Under the pieces are notes generated by a model. It did no database searches and had not been told where the DNA came from. It worked only from the letters and a program-made list of their open reading frames with translations. This document shows, piece by piece, positions 15,669 through 24,858 of a stretch of DNA of 64,000 nt; the stretch's first letter is position 1, and each line of letters starts with the position of its first letter. The DNA is from Vibrio amylolyticus. Its GTDB lineage: Bacteria; Pseudomonadota; Gammaproteobacteria; Enterobacterales; Vibrionaceae. A program made the translations under genes and the position numbers. The stretch is from the NCBI RefSeq assembly GCF_023145695.1, contig NZ_JAJHVV010000012.1:82999-146998 (forward strand), given 5' to 3'.

Positions 15669-16415
15669 CTAATTAGTAATCATGACTTGATAACGACTCG
15701 GTACAAGAAAGGAGGGGATGCCTTGCGGAGGATGTGAACGTTGGAGTGCCTCAGATAGTACTAAGAGCGTCTGAGCAATAGAATACCAATCATTGTCGAT
15801 TGAGCTAACCTGACCGATATTAGGTGTAGCTAGGCTTTCGTTGGTTTTAGCATAACGCTGACTAAGGAACTGAAACGGTAATGAATGCATTTCAGTTCCA
15901 ATTGGTGTAATGGTCGAAAAATCAAGGAGTAGGACCTTTTGGGATGAAGTAATTAAAATATTACTCGGCTTAATATCGCCATGAACAAAACCAAATTTAT
16001 GAAGGGTGCTAATGGCAAGTTCAAGTGATTCTAGCCACTTGTTTGCCACTAGATTTCCACGTAAATCGTGGCCTACATTGATGATATATTCTGAGACTGT
16101 TTGACCACAGATATAAGGCAGTATTAACCAATCTATTTGCTTGTCGCTGCCATATTCAATGACAGGAGACCAAAAGTCAGAAGCAACTCGAGTGAGGAAT
16201 TCAGCGCTTTGCTTCAGCCCATATCGACTAGGAAGCGAAGCACCAAATTTGATGATAACGTCGCCATGCTCAAGAGAGGAGGCGAGGTATACGTGCTCGC
16301 GATAAGCACGTTTAAATCGATAACCTGACGAAATAAGCCGCTCTGCTGTTTTTCTATATCGCTCGTTAACTAAACTCGCCAAAGGGGTCTCCTGAGTATC
16401 GTAAGTGATGATCAA
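15669..16415 (-). CDS. T6SS-associated Ser/Thr protein kinase (short PpkA/Stk-like)
   Basis: A 248-aa soluble kinase-fold protein at the promoter-distal end of the T6SS operon. It has the ATP-anchoring Lys56 in VIIKF, the catalytic loop H145-G-D147-IKPSN and the metal-binding D165-F-S (DFS in place of DFG). HGD instead of HRD is common in bacterial and lipopolysaccharide-type kinases. P. aeruginosa PpkA is far longer, with a membrane span and a periplasmic part; both are absent here, so the kinase is cytosolic. In known systems PpkA-type kinases phosphorylate the FHA protein to switch assembly on. An FHA gene is in the same operon, but no PppA phosphatase gene is visible. Confidence 0.82.
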   Translation of the reverse strand: MIITYDTQETPLASLVNERYRKTAERLISSGYRFKRAYREHVYLASSLEHGDVIIKFGASLPSRYGLKQSAEFLTRVASDFWSPVIEYGSDKQIDWLILPYICGQTVSEYIINVGHDLRGNLVANKWLESLELAISTLHKFGFVHGDIKPSNILITSSQKVLLLDFSTITPIGTEMHSLPFQFLSQRYAKTNESLATPNIGQVSSIDNDWYSIAQTLLVLSEALQRSHPPQGIPSFLVPSRYQVMITN

Positions 16416-16464
16416 TAATCATCAGCCCAAGGCTAAAACTAAAGTTGAAGCTTGCGTCTTAAAT

Positions 16465-19400
16465 CTATATTGCACTCGGTAGAGAAAATCCGGCAAAAAA
16501 ACCGGGGACAAATGGATTAACTTGCCCTTGTGTTCGGATTGCAATGGTGACTTTACTATCATCATAATTAAACTGAATTTGAGTTTTCTGAGAGGTTGCA
16601 GATTTCACTCTTGGTTCGATTAACCTAAACCAATTCCAGTTACCCGAGAACTCTTCTTGAGCGACCGATTGGGCCTGAGCGCTCAATTTAACGCCCAGAG
16701 CATCTTCAAGTTGTTCGGCACCAGCCCAGGTGTGCTGGCTCCAGAACGTAGGTCCGTGTCGATAGGTGAAAATTGTTTTCTGGTTCGTAATGGCAAATTC
16801 TGTAAGATCAGGGGTCATATCTACTGCTTTTATCTGGAACTGAACTGAAATTTTGCTAGGGTCTGCCAAAAATAGAGCTTGTTGAATGTCTTTTGCCTTA
16901 CTGACCATTTGCCATAAATCAGGATCTAGCGCTAAACCTGAGCTTGGTAATAACCCCGCTAAGAATGGACTTGCGTTGTCCGAAGTAGTGAACATTTTTA
17001 ATTTGGTTGCATAAAAGGTATCGAAGATACCGTTATTTGAGAAGAAGGCGAATACGTCGGCAACACTCGCATCATTTGTCGACTTTTTGTTAAACGGATA
17101 GAACGCAGCCAGGGTATTTTGGTATGGCTGATAGACCTCAGAAGTCCATGAACTGTTTAGGTACTCATGGGTCAGTGATAGCAACATTTCATTACTTTGA
17201 TTGCTTATCTCATTTAGCACCTTTTTCATTAAATCTGGTTGCTCAGAAGCAATATTGGCCATGGTAGATATTGGGTTGTCGGCCTTCAATGACGCAGACA
17301 AAGTCTGAAAAGCAAGCGTTTGAGGCTCATTGCTTTTATAGAATTTATCAAGCCAAGCATAGCTATTTTCGATTGCAGTGAGTACAGAATCAATCGGTTT
17401 ATTATTTGCTTTGTCAGGTGTCACTAACGTGTGAATTGACGCAAAGGCGAGTGATATCTGACGCGCAGACTCTGTTTTATCTGAGTCTTGTTCAGGAATA
17501 ACGTCTTGATCATCAGTCACAGGAGGAGACTCAATTTCAACTGATGTGTATTTGGCAAGTGTTGTGTAGAGCTGAGAGAGTGGGTTTTCACTAGGGGTTG
17601 CCAATAAAGTCACTACTCGATGCAATTCACTAGGCTCAGTAATTGAGTTAGCTTGTATATTTTGCACTACTGAGCGCCAGTAGTTGATGTAATCTTGTTG
17701 ATACATCTGTTTTAAGTCGCGGCTGATACGATACATCTCTAGGGCACTTGGCGCAGAGCCAGCAATGCCTTGATAGGCATCAATAGCTTCTTTTACTAGT
17801 GCTGACTCAACAGAAAGATCAATTTCATTAAAACCAGAAGGTGTGTAAATGTACGGTACCAAATAACCAACGAATTGAGGGGAGAAGCTGAAAACTTGAT
17901 CGAAATTACTGCCGAGTTCGCTACTAATATCGACTCTTTTTGAGAACTTATCAAGGTTGACAATATGCTCATAAAGGAGCATTTCGACCCCAGTTTGGTT
18001 AATGACCTTTTTTGCCAGTGATTCCAGACCAACATTAGGTTTTACTGGAATCAAATTCTGATCAAAAACGTCGTTAAGTAATCGAGATAATTGGGCTGTA
18101 TTTACATTGTCGGCCTCTCCTTGCTCTTGGAGGGTATGAATGAAATAGCTTTTTAGCTCATCAACGTTGGTTCGATTTGGATTGAATAAAAGGCGATAAT
18201 TATTGAGTAATGTGAGTGTTTTTGATTGGTCTTCTAGGTTGACGTAAACAAATAAGTCTTTTTCTAGGGTATTCTCCATAGAAGGAATAAGAACCTGTTT
18301 CAACTCATTAAAATACGCGCTTTCTACCTCTTCTTTTATTGAGGGGTTAGGTAAAAAAGGTAAGCTATACCATGGCTTTGGTTCAGTATATAGAGCGTAA
18401 ATACGATATAGGGAATACAAATTAGGCACGTTATCTGCCATGTTTTCAATATCATAAGGAGAGGCGGATATTGCCTCTTTATAACGTTCTAAAAGTTGGT
18501 CAGCTCTTAGTTCACGTTGGCTTTGGTCATCGAAATTGAACTTAATGAGTGTGAGAGTCGCGACTAATATACCGGCCCAAAAAAGGCTATAAAATGTTTG
18601 AGCGAGCAATAGGGTATTTTCACGGCGCTTGTTAACCCCAACAAGTTCTTGCTCGTTAAGTACGACATGCGTCATTAAGTGTTGCGAGAAAAGGGTTTGA
18701 TTCACTGGGATTTGAGGATGATAAAAGTACTCATCATTTCCTAGTGAATGGTTAACAACACTGGCCAAAATGTCTTTTTGGTTCTGCTCAGTACCGTTAT
18801 GGGTAAAATAGAAGCCTCGAAATTGAAGTCCATCACTTAGCTGCTCACCCCGATATAATCGCTGCAGAAACAGCCATAAATGCTGTTTTAACAAGCCAAA
18901 TTGAAAAGGTGCTGAGACAATCGAATTTCTAAATTCTTGGTTGAGTTGATTTCCCAATGCCGTATTTACGTTGCTAATGAGTTGGCTTGTTAGGTGATCA
19001 AACTCATCGTAAAACCACTGTGCATCGATGCCACCATGTTGTTGATATGGCGAGGTAGCACCAAGAACATCATTACGCTTAGACTCATCAAACGACGAGA
19101 AAAACTGACAAAAATCACTGATACTCCCCATGTTCGTAATGACATTATAAATGGGTAGATTCAAGCCAAAAGTGTAGTTGAAGGTCTGTAACGTTGACTT
19201 TAGTTCATCGGCTTTTTGCGTTACTTGTTCTTCATTGGTTAAGACCGTTGAAATATCAGTTGCAAGTAGCAGGCCATTAATCGCTTGACGGGGACGCCAC
19301 TTATTTAAACATTTACACAGTGTCTTGATATATTCAGGGTGCTGATCTTCCCCCAAACTGATCGACATGAGTATTGAATGCTCACTTTGCCAAAATAGAA

Positions 19401-19848
19401 TTGGGAATTCTATATCATTACCAAAGTCATCGAGCTTATAAGCTTCGTAACCCATCTGACTGATGATTCGTTTATCTTCTTTAGGGTCTTGGCTAAGAAA
19501 GAAATATATTGGAAGATCATAACGACTTAAGCGCATCTTTTTGCGGTTTTGCAATTTCATCATGCGATAAAAGTGAGTAACCAACAGCTTTTGGCGCTTC
19601 TTCAACAAGATCTTATCTTGGTTGTTAGTTGGGGCTTTCTTTTTCGAGCGAGAGAGTAACCAATAGCTAATTAAGCCAGTAATAAGAGACAGCAGCATGC
19701 TGATAGAAATGACGGCAACCATATGTGCCATCAAATCCAGCCCCCAGGCTGTTGCTCCACAGAGACAGAATATGAGCAATGAAAAGCAGAGCGAGATAAC
19801 GATACGCTGAGATTTACTGTATTTTGGTGATGATTTCGTATCAGGCAT
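16465..19848 (-). CDS. tssM: T6SS membrane-complex protein TssM (IcmF/VasK)
   Basis: An 1127-aa inner-membrane protein that spans to the periplasm and contacts TssJ and TssL. Membrane segments lie near residues 16-35, 43-65 and 420-440, followed by a large periplasmic region with IcmF-type sequence (DQVFSFSPQFVGYLVPYIYTP) and a C-terminal domain (TFWSQHTWAGAEQ). The cytoplasmic part lacks a recognisable P-loop. Where GxxxxGKT normally follows LPWY, this protein has LPIYFFLSQDPKEDKR (112-127), and the DTAG Walker B region is also not evident. Nucleotide binding is therefore unlikely. Length matches the family. It follows tssL by 25 nt. Confidence 0.93.
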   Translation of the reverse strand: MPDTKSSPKYSKSQRIVISLCFSLLIFCLCGATAWGLDLMAHMVAVISISMLLSLITGLISYWLLSRSKKKAPTNNQDKILLKKRQKLLVTHFYRMMKLQNRKKMRLSRYDLPIYFFLSQDPKEDKRIISQMGYEAYKLDDFGNDIEFPILFWQSEHSILMSISLGEDQHPEYIKTLCKCLNKWRPRQAINGLLLATDISTVLTNEEQVTQKADELKSTLQTFNYTFGLNLPIYNVITNMGSISDFCQFFSSFDESKRNDVLGATSPYQQHGGIDAQWFYDEFDHLTSQLISNVNTALGNQLNQEFRNSIVSAPFQFGLLKQHLWLFLQRLYRGEQLSDGLQFRGFYFTHNGTEQNQKDILASVVNHSLGNDEYFYHPQIPVNQTLFSQHLMTHVVLNEQELVGVNKRRENTLLLAQTFYSLFWAGILVATLTLIKFNFDDQSQRELRADQLLERYKEAISASPYDIENMADNVPNLYSLYRIYALYTEPKPWYSLPFLPNPSIKEEVESAYFNELKQVLIPSMENTLEKDLFVYVNLEDQSKTLTLLNNYRLLFNPNRTNVDELKSYFIHTLQEQGEADNVNTAQLSRLLNDVFDQNLIPVKPNVGLESLAKKVINQTGVEMLLYEHIVNLDKFSKRVDISSELGSNFDQVFSFSPQFVGYLVPYIYTPSGFNEIDLSVESALVKEAIDAYQGIAGSAPSALEMYRISRDLKQMYQQDYINYWRSVVQNIQANSITEPSELHRVVTLLATPSENPLSQLYTTLAKYTSVEIESPPVTDDQDVIPEQDSDKTESARQISLAFASIHTLVTPDKANNKPIDSVLTAIENSYAWLDKFYKSNEPQTLAFQTLSASLKADNPISTMANIASEQPDLMKKVLNEISNQSNEMLLSLTHEYLNSSWTSEVYQPYQNTLAAFYPFNKKSTNDASVADVFAFFSNNGIFDTFYATKLKMFTTSDNASPFLAGLLPSSGLALDPDLWQMVSKAKDIQQALFLADPSKISVQFQIKAVDMTPDLTEFAITNQKTIFTYRHGPTFWSQHTWAGAEQLEDALGVKLSAQAQSVAQEEFSGNWNWFRLIEPRVKSATSQKTQIQFNYDDSKVTIAIRTQGQVNPFVPGFFAGFSLPSAI

Positions 19849-19873
19849 AATAGAAATACTTCATCCTTAAAAG

Positions 19874-21085
19874 TTATTGTTCATTTTTGACAATGATGGC
19901 GTTGATACTGTCATTACTTTGATACCACTGCTTAATTGATTTCGCTTGTGTGGACGATGTGGTACGGACAATTACTCGAAAATAGCTTTTATATTCATCA
20001 ATAAGCGGCTCAAAGCTCGAGGGCGATAACTGTTTAATAAAAGCCGCCGCGTTCTCTTTAGATGAAAACGTAGCCAGTTGGACTAACCAAGGGATTTCAC
20101 TGCTCGTGCTTTGATCCAAAACAGTGCTCGAAGAATTGTTAAGGTTTGCTGTGCTAGCGTTAACTGGACGTTGCTCTACCTTAGCGGGTATTAACCCCCC
20201 CGTTGGTTGTTCCAGATCATCGTCAGTGCTGATGTAAATAATATCGCTAGCTTGACTTGAGAGTATGTATCGCTGACTAAAGTCGTCTAAATAGGCAAAA
20301 TCTCTAGCCCGTTGGGGGTGAGTTTCATTATACCAATACTGTGTTAGCCCAACGCTAGTGATAATGAGTATGAGGTAGAAAAGAGTAGATATGACGTAAC
20401 GGCTTTTTCGGGCCGGCTTCCGTACTTTTGGCAATGATACTTTGGTGTGACAATAGATATGACTAGATTGTCGATATTGACTGATCAGCTGCTCCAGTTG
20501 GTGGATAGACGCTTTAAGCTGATCGCTTCCATGCTCACGATATTGACCTTTAAACCCGATGCTTACAAAGATATAAATAATCTCAATAAGATCGATCATT
20601 TTGTGTGGTTGACGGATAGCTTTTTCAGTCACATTGAAAAACAGCTCACCACCATTTCTCATCCCAAATAGCTCACTGAGTAGTGTTTTGTTTTCCCAAC
20701 CTTTCTTTTCTCCCCAATCGGTATAGATAATCAATTCATCAATAACGACCGCATAGAGAAAGCAAAGTTTATCGATAACAGCAACAGGGTAGGTGAGTTG
20801 ATTGGCGCTCTCTTTGACGTTATTAATCTCTTGAATGATCTCTTCTCTTAATGAGGTGAGATCGTAAGGTTCAGGCATGGTTGATATTTTAAGGACGGTC
20901 GCCAAAAGAGGGCTACTGATGTTCAATAGCTGGTTTTCCGCCTTATCGAAATGTTGCAAAAAGGCAGCTTGATTTGAGTCGGAGTGAATAGGGATGTGCT
21001 TTACTGGAGTATCAACATCCTCAGGCTTTGAAAAAGTCTGATTCGATTTGTCCCAAACAAGCGTATCTTCGTCAACAAATTCCAT
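19874..21085 (-). CDS. tssL: T6SS protein TssL (DotU) with C-terminal SPOR domain
   Basis: A 403-aa inner-membrane protein. The cytosolic DotU domain (about 35-210, with LCFLYAVVIDELIIYTDWG and the NGGELFF motif) is followed by a single membrane helix at 230-249. The periplasmic extension ends in a SPOR domain (331-403, IPWLVQLATFSSKENAAAF and YFRVIVR). SPOR domains bind denuded glycan strands of peptidoglycan, so this is an evolved TssL that can anchor the membrane complex to the wall by itself. More common evolved TssLs carry an OmpA-like domain. AAGG sits 7 nt before the start, and tssK ends 4 nt upstream. Confidence 0.93.
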   Translation of the reverse strand: MEFVDEDTLVWDKSNQTFSKPEDVDTPVKHIPIHSDSNQAAFLQHFDKAENQLLNISSPLLATVLKISTMPEPYDLTSLREEIIQEINNVKESANQLTYPVAVIDKLCFLYAVVIDELIIYTDWGEKKGWENKTLLSELFGMRNGGELFFNVTEKAIRQPHKMIDLIEIIYIFVSIGFKGQYREHGSDQLKASIHQLEQLISQYRQSSHIYCHTKVSLPKVRKPARKSRYVISTLFYLILIITSVGLTQYWYNETHPQRARDFAYLDDFSQRYILSSQASDIIYISTDDDLEQPTGGLIPAKVEQRPVNASTANLNNSSSTVLDQSTSSEIPWLVQLATFSSKENAAAFIKQLSPSSFEPLIDEYKSYFRVIVRTTSSTQAKSIKQWYQSNDSINAIIVKNEQ

Positions 21086-21089
21086 ATCG

Positions 21090-22421
21090 TTACCTTAACG
21101 CGTATAGCACAGCTTCAAGCTCGGTGATGCGAGCGTCAACATGCATCGCCAACGCATCACGATTATCCAACATCTCAGTCCAACTCTTATCGAGTGTATC
21201 AATCTCAAAATAGGAAACCCCTTGAATAGGCTTAAGTTCACTCGGTGCAATCGGGAGAGGTTTGATCGTGATACCTGATAGGGAATTTCTAACGATATCA
21301 ACAATGCGAGTATTGCTGCTGAGTTTTGCTGAAACGGGGAATAGCTCATTAAGATCACTGCTATTAATATTGGATTTAACGCTAAGCACTAAGCGTCTGT
21401 TTGCCACCGCAGAGGTATCTTTAATGATGGTTCTTAGTAATCGACGTTTCTCAAATAGCGACATATCCCAGTGGTATTCTAAAACAGAGTCTTGTTGTAC
21501 CAGTGTGAGCATATTCCTTAGATTTGAAAATAATGGATTAAAGCATTCATAAAGGTCGTGCTGGCTTAACGGTTTACAGCTGTCTGGTAATGCAGGCGTC
21601 AGTGCCAATATTTGAGCTTCAAACTGTTTTAATTGGCTATATAGTTCATGTGTTTGAAGCTTTGGATTAGCGATAGTGAGATCAAACCACGGCAGCCAGG
21701 TATTGAGTACCTGAAGCCAAAGGTAATCTTGCATCATTGACTGAGTACTTTTTTGACCTTGTCCTGCCTGTATACGCTTAATCAAATTGGTTGCACGATT
21801 ATTGATTAACGCGTGGATCTCTTTAATTCGTTCGATAAGCAGTTGAGAAGCGCCATAATGAAGGCTTGCTGGAATAAACGAACGGTCAAGAATGACATCA
21901 CCAGCCTCACTGCATTCCAATACCTTTGCTACAGGGATTAGCGTAAACCCTGATACATCATCGGTATTGAGCTTCAAGCTTATATTGAGTGAAGCAACAT
22001 CGATTTCTACGTTGGCATTTTCAGACGTTGATGTATCAAACACATTAATCGCATGAGTCAGATAACGGCTTTGATCGCTATTTTTTTGGCCATAATCATT
22101 GTTGCCTTGAAGAGATATTGGCAAAGCCAAATAGACAACTGTTTCAATACTCCCCTGAGGGATATCGATGACAACTTCATGTAGAAGATCAAAATGGGTT
22201 CCGTCTGGGAACAGTCCGCAGCAGTGCGCGACGGATAGCTTACCTATTTTTAATAAGTCATGATTAATAACTAACTCGGTGACACCGTAAAATGGTGCGA
22301 TGCCTGCTAGGGTTTCAACATTTTGGCGAATATAATTTTGTACGTATCGATCCTGCTGTTGAAAGTGCTGAGGAGCAATAAACATACCTTCTTGCCATAC
22401 TACTTTTTTAAATGCGTCCAC
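21090..22421 (-). CDS. tssK: T6SS baseplate protein TssK
   Basis: A 443-aa baseplate component that links TssF/TssG wedges to the TssJLM membrane complex. Recognised from the conserved N-terminus KVVWQEGMFIAPQHFQQQDRY and the FPDGTHFDL block. The C-terminal domain (NTRIVDIVRNSLSGITIKPLP) corresponds to the part that binds the membrane complex. Length is typical. It is four nt upstream of tssL and 114 nt downstream of tssJ. Confidence 0.95.
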   Translation of the reverse strand: MDAFKKVVWQEGMFIAPQHFQQQDRYVQNYIRQNVETLAGIAPFYGVTELVINHDLLKIGKLSVAHCCGLFPDGTHFDLLHEVVIDIPQGSIETVVYLALPISLQGNNDYGQKNSDQSRYLTHAINVFDTSTSENANVEIDVASLNISLKLNTDDVSGFTLIPVAKVLECSEAGDVILDRSFIPASLHYGASQLLIERIKEIHALINNRATNLIKRIQAGQGQKSTQSMMQDYLWLQVLNTWLPWFDLTIANPKLQTHELYSQLKQFEAQILALTPALPDSCKPLSQHDLYECFNPLFSNLRNMLTLVQQDSVLEYHWDMSLFEKRRLLRTIIKDTSAVANRRLVLSVKSNINSSDLNELFPVSAKLSSNTRIVDIVRNSLSGITIKPLPIAPSELKPIQGVSYFEIDTLDKSWTEMLDNRDALAMHVDARITELEAVLYALR

Positions 22422-22535
22422 GATATTTCCCTATGTTCGAATGTCCTAACGCTCTAGTTTTTGTTCTTATTTTCGCAGAAGTTTTTAATTTAAGAGCCAC
22501 GTTGAAAACACGAATTCTCATGATTTATTTTCTGA

Positions 22536-23012
22536 TTACCACCAGCCAGTATCCGGGGTGATGACTTCAAATTCTGCTTTATTTCCGGTTAAGTTAAGTT
22601 GTAAATATTGTTCTTCTTCACTGGGTAATACACTCACAACTTTAGGTTCGCTTTGCTGATAATTGGCATACTCGACAAGTACGGCCAAAAAGAGTGTGTT
22701 TTTATTAATGTCGATATCGATGATGTTGCTGCTGTTCGGCATGACAATCGATAGCACTTGTTTTGAGATAAGACTGCTTGAAAGAACTTGCTCGTCTTGG
22801 GTATAAAGCTCAATAAAGGGAGCTTGCAAAAATACTTGTTTCTCATTCAATTGATAAAGTCTAACCACGACAGGGTTGGCTTTACTTGTTGCTGATGGAT
22901 TAATGGTATCGTCAGCCTTGACAGCAAAATTATGCGTTGTATACGTGGGCACGGGATCAGAAGAGCAACCGAGCATAAACATCGCGATAAGTCCTAACCA
23001 CCACGCCTTCAA
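22536..23012 (-). CDS. tssJ: T6SS outer-membrane lipoprotein TssJ
   Basis: A 158-aa lipoprotein with lipobox MLGC (Cys16) and a mature beta-sandwich of TssJ size. VVVRLYQLNEKQVFLQAPFIELY is the family signature. It sits in the inner leaflet of the outer membrane and binds the C-terminus of TssM. The start codon overlaps the end of the FHA gene by 4 nt (ATGA), so translation is coupled. Confidence 0.9.
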   Translation of the reverse strand: MKAWWLGLIAMFMLGCSSDPVPTYTTHNFAVKADDTINPSATSKANPVVVRLYQLNEKQVFLQAPFIELYTQDEQVLSSSLISKQVLSIVMPNSSNIIDIDINKNTLFLAVLVEYANYQQSEPKVVSVLPSEEEQYLQLNLTGNKAEFEVITPDTGWW

Positions 23013-23974
23013 TTTTCCTCTCCTTGTTTTTGCATGTTTTCCATAAACAACGCTTTGAATTGACGACGAAATTCCCCGTTATCTTTTCTATGTTCAAAGT
23101 GTTTAGTATAGATTCGCCAGTACTTCTTCTCTTTGCTAGTGAACAGACCGTTAGATAGGTAGCTACTAAATTGATGCTCTAATTGCTCAGGGCAAAACTC
23201 ATTAAGAAACTGATCGACTGTCTTTTCTAGCGCTTCGAACAGAGCGTCATGTTGAAGAGGAGGGTTGCGTAAATATTGTTGGTTTTTCTCTGTCAGTGAT
23301 ACCAGTTTATTCAGGGTTTCTTCTAATTGAGGGGACCCAGAATTGTTAGCAATCGGCAAGTACTCAAGATCTGATGTTGAAGCGTCGATCTCATCATGGC
23401 TCACTTCATCAATTTCGACTTGAGACGCAACGTCAATATGAGGCTCAATTTCCTCTGGAGAAAAATCTTCAAATGGATCGGAAGAGAATGGGTCATCCAC
23501 TAGGACGTTAGTTTGTGAAAAGCTCGCGTTATTTTTAGCTGCGGGTGGTTCACTAACTTGGTCGAGAAAATCCACATCATCATCTTTTAGGTTGAGTGAA
23601 AATGCAGGCTCGTTAAACGTATCGTCCTTATCATCAATTGAAGAGGTGCTATTACTGCTCATTAAGGTACTAACGAGCATCGTATATTTTTCAACGACAA
23701 GGATATCTCCATCGTTTAGGAGGTAATCTTTACCGGAAATAAGCGGTTTATCATTGAGCGAGGCTTGGTTCTTTCCTTGATTAGAGACGATATAGCCTTT
23801 GTTGCTAAGGGTAATACGACCATGAACACGAGATATGCGTTTGCTTTGATCCGGTAACGCAATATCACAAGAAGGAGAGCGTCCAAATTCGCCTCCACTT
23901 TCAGGTAAGTAGATAACGCGAGATGTGACGACTTCTTCGTCTGGTATTGAAATTAAGTGAACACTAATAGTCAT
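23009..23974 (-). CDS. tagH: T6SS FHA-domain protein TagH/Fha
   Basis: A 321-aa cytosolic protein. The N-terminal FHA domain (about 25-105) has the phosphothreonine-binding GRSPSCDI and SRVHGRI motifs. A long acidic low-complexity linker (about 110-220) follows, then a TagH-type C-terminal domain (EQLEHQFSSYLSNGLF, YWRIYTKHF). In known T6SS, Fha is phosphorylated by PpkA and promotes assembly. The kinase gene at the end of this operon is the likely partner. It overlaps tssJ and lies 134 nt below the binding-protein gene. Confidence 0.92.
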   Translation of the reverse strand: MTISVHLISIPDEEVVTSRVIYLPESGGEFGRSPSCDIALPDQSKRISRVHGRITLSNKGYIVSNQGKNQASLNDKPLISGKDYLLNDGDILVVEKYTMLVSTLMSSNSTSSIDDKDDTFNEPAFSLNLKDDDVDFLDQVSEPPAAKNNASFSQTNVLVDDPFSSDPFEDFSPEEIEPHIDVASQVEIDEVSHDEIDASTSDLEYLPIANNSGSPQLEETLNKLVSLTEKNQQYLRNPPLQHDALFEALEKTVDQFLNEFCPEQLEHQFSSYLSNGLFTSKEKKYWRIYTKHFEHRKDNGEFRRQFKALFMENMQKQGEEN

Positions 23975-24108
23975 TAGTACTGTCTCTCATTAATCACTGC
24001 TCTTCATATACAAATATCTCTTACTGATTTGAATGGCTTTTACAGTCCGCCAATAATTACTTGTTACTTTCATTTAGCTAAAGCGTTGAAAATTGTGCAT
24101 CAATACTG

Positions 24109-24858
24109 TTAATTACAAACGGTGATGGCACGGTTAAAGTTATCGAGAAAACCACTGTATTTACTCAGAAAACGATTTGAGAAATAGACGCCCATAGGTT
24201 TAGTTTCCAAAAGCTCAGATTGAAAATAATCAGAAGGAAGCAGTGCTCTCTCAATCTCAGACTTGAATACCAGTTGATCTTCTAGAGCAATGTCTATTTC
24301 ACGATCTTTTAGTAGCCTTAATAATACTTTAGCATCACGCGGCTTCTTCACGACGTTATATCCGTTACGTTTTAACCAAAACCATTTATTTGAGCCAAAT
24401 TTAGCGGAAAACTTCAAATTAACTTTTGATAGCTCATCTATTTTCGCAGTTACGCCAGGCCCGAAATACCAATACAGTTGTTGCTGTGCAATGGGGTCAG
24501 AGAGTGTCGCGTATTCATTACGCTCCTGCGTGTTCGTCGCGACAAAAAAACCATGCTGAGTGCCACTATGAACTTTTAACTGAGCCTCTGACCACGAAGT
24601 CATGGTAATTTTGTATGGCTGACTCATCTTGCTTAACGCACATTTGACTTTATCCAGAGCTACCCCTTCCATCTCACCATTTTTATACTCTTGATAGGGT
24701 GCCCAATCTTGAGTTGTCAATAATAGGCGGGTTGGGCCGTATTTGTTCTGAATCGTGTTATTGGTCGTTGTATTCGCTACAGCGCTATTTGCCCCTAAAA
24801 TAAACAAGGATATTGCCCATATAAACTGCACTAGCCAATGAAACTTATTTATCATCAC
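24109..24858 (-). CDS. Periplasmic SBP_bac_3-type binding protein in the T6SS operon
   Basis: A 249-aa exported protein with an N-terminal signal peptide (cleavage near AVANT, about 30) followed by an SBP_bac_3 (amino-acid-binding type) fold. Landmarks are LLTTQDWAPYQEYKNGEMEGVALD at the start of lobe 1, ERNEYATLSDP, and a hinge region EIDIALEDQLVFKSEIE. No ABC permease or ATPase lies nearby. The start overlaps the preceding binding-protein gene by 14 nt. It is more likely a ligand-sensing partner of the sensor-MFS hybrid than an importer component. The ligand is unknown. Confidence 0.82.
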   Translation of the reverse strand: MMINKFHWLVQFIWAISLFILGANSAVANTTTNNTIQNKYGPTRLLLTTQDWAPYQEYKNGEMEGVALDKVKCALSKMSQPYKITMTSWSEAQLKVHSGTQHGFFVATNTQERNEYATLSDPIAQQQLYWYFGPGVTAKIDELSKVNLKFSAKFGSNKWFWLKRNGYNVVKKPRDAKVLLRLLKDREIDIALEDQLVFKSEIERALLPSDYFQSELLETKPMGVYFSNRFLSKYSGFLDNFNRAITVCN

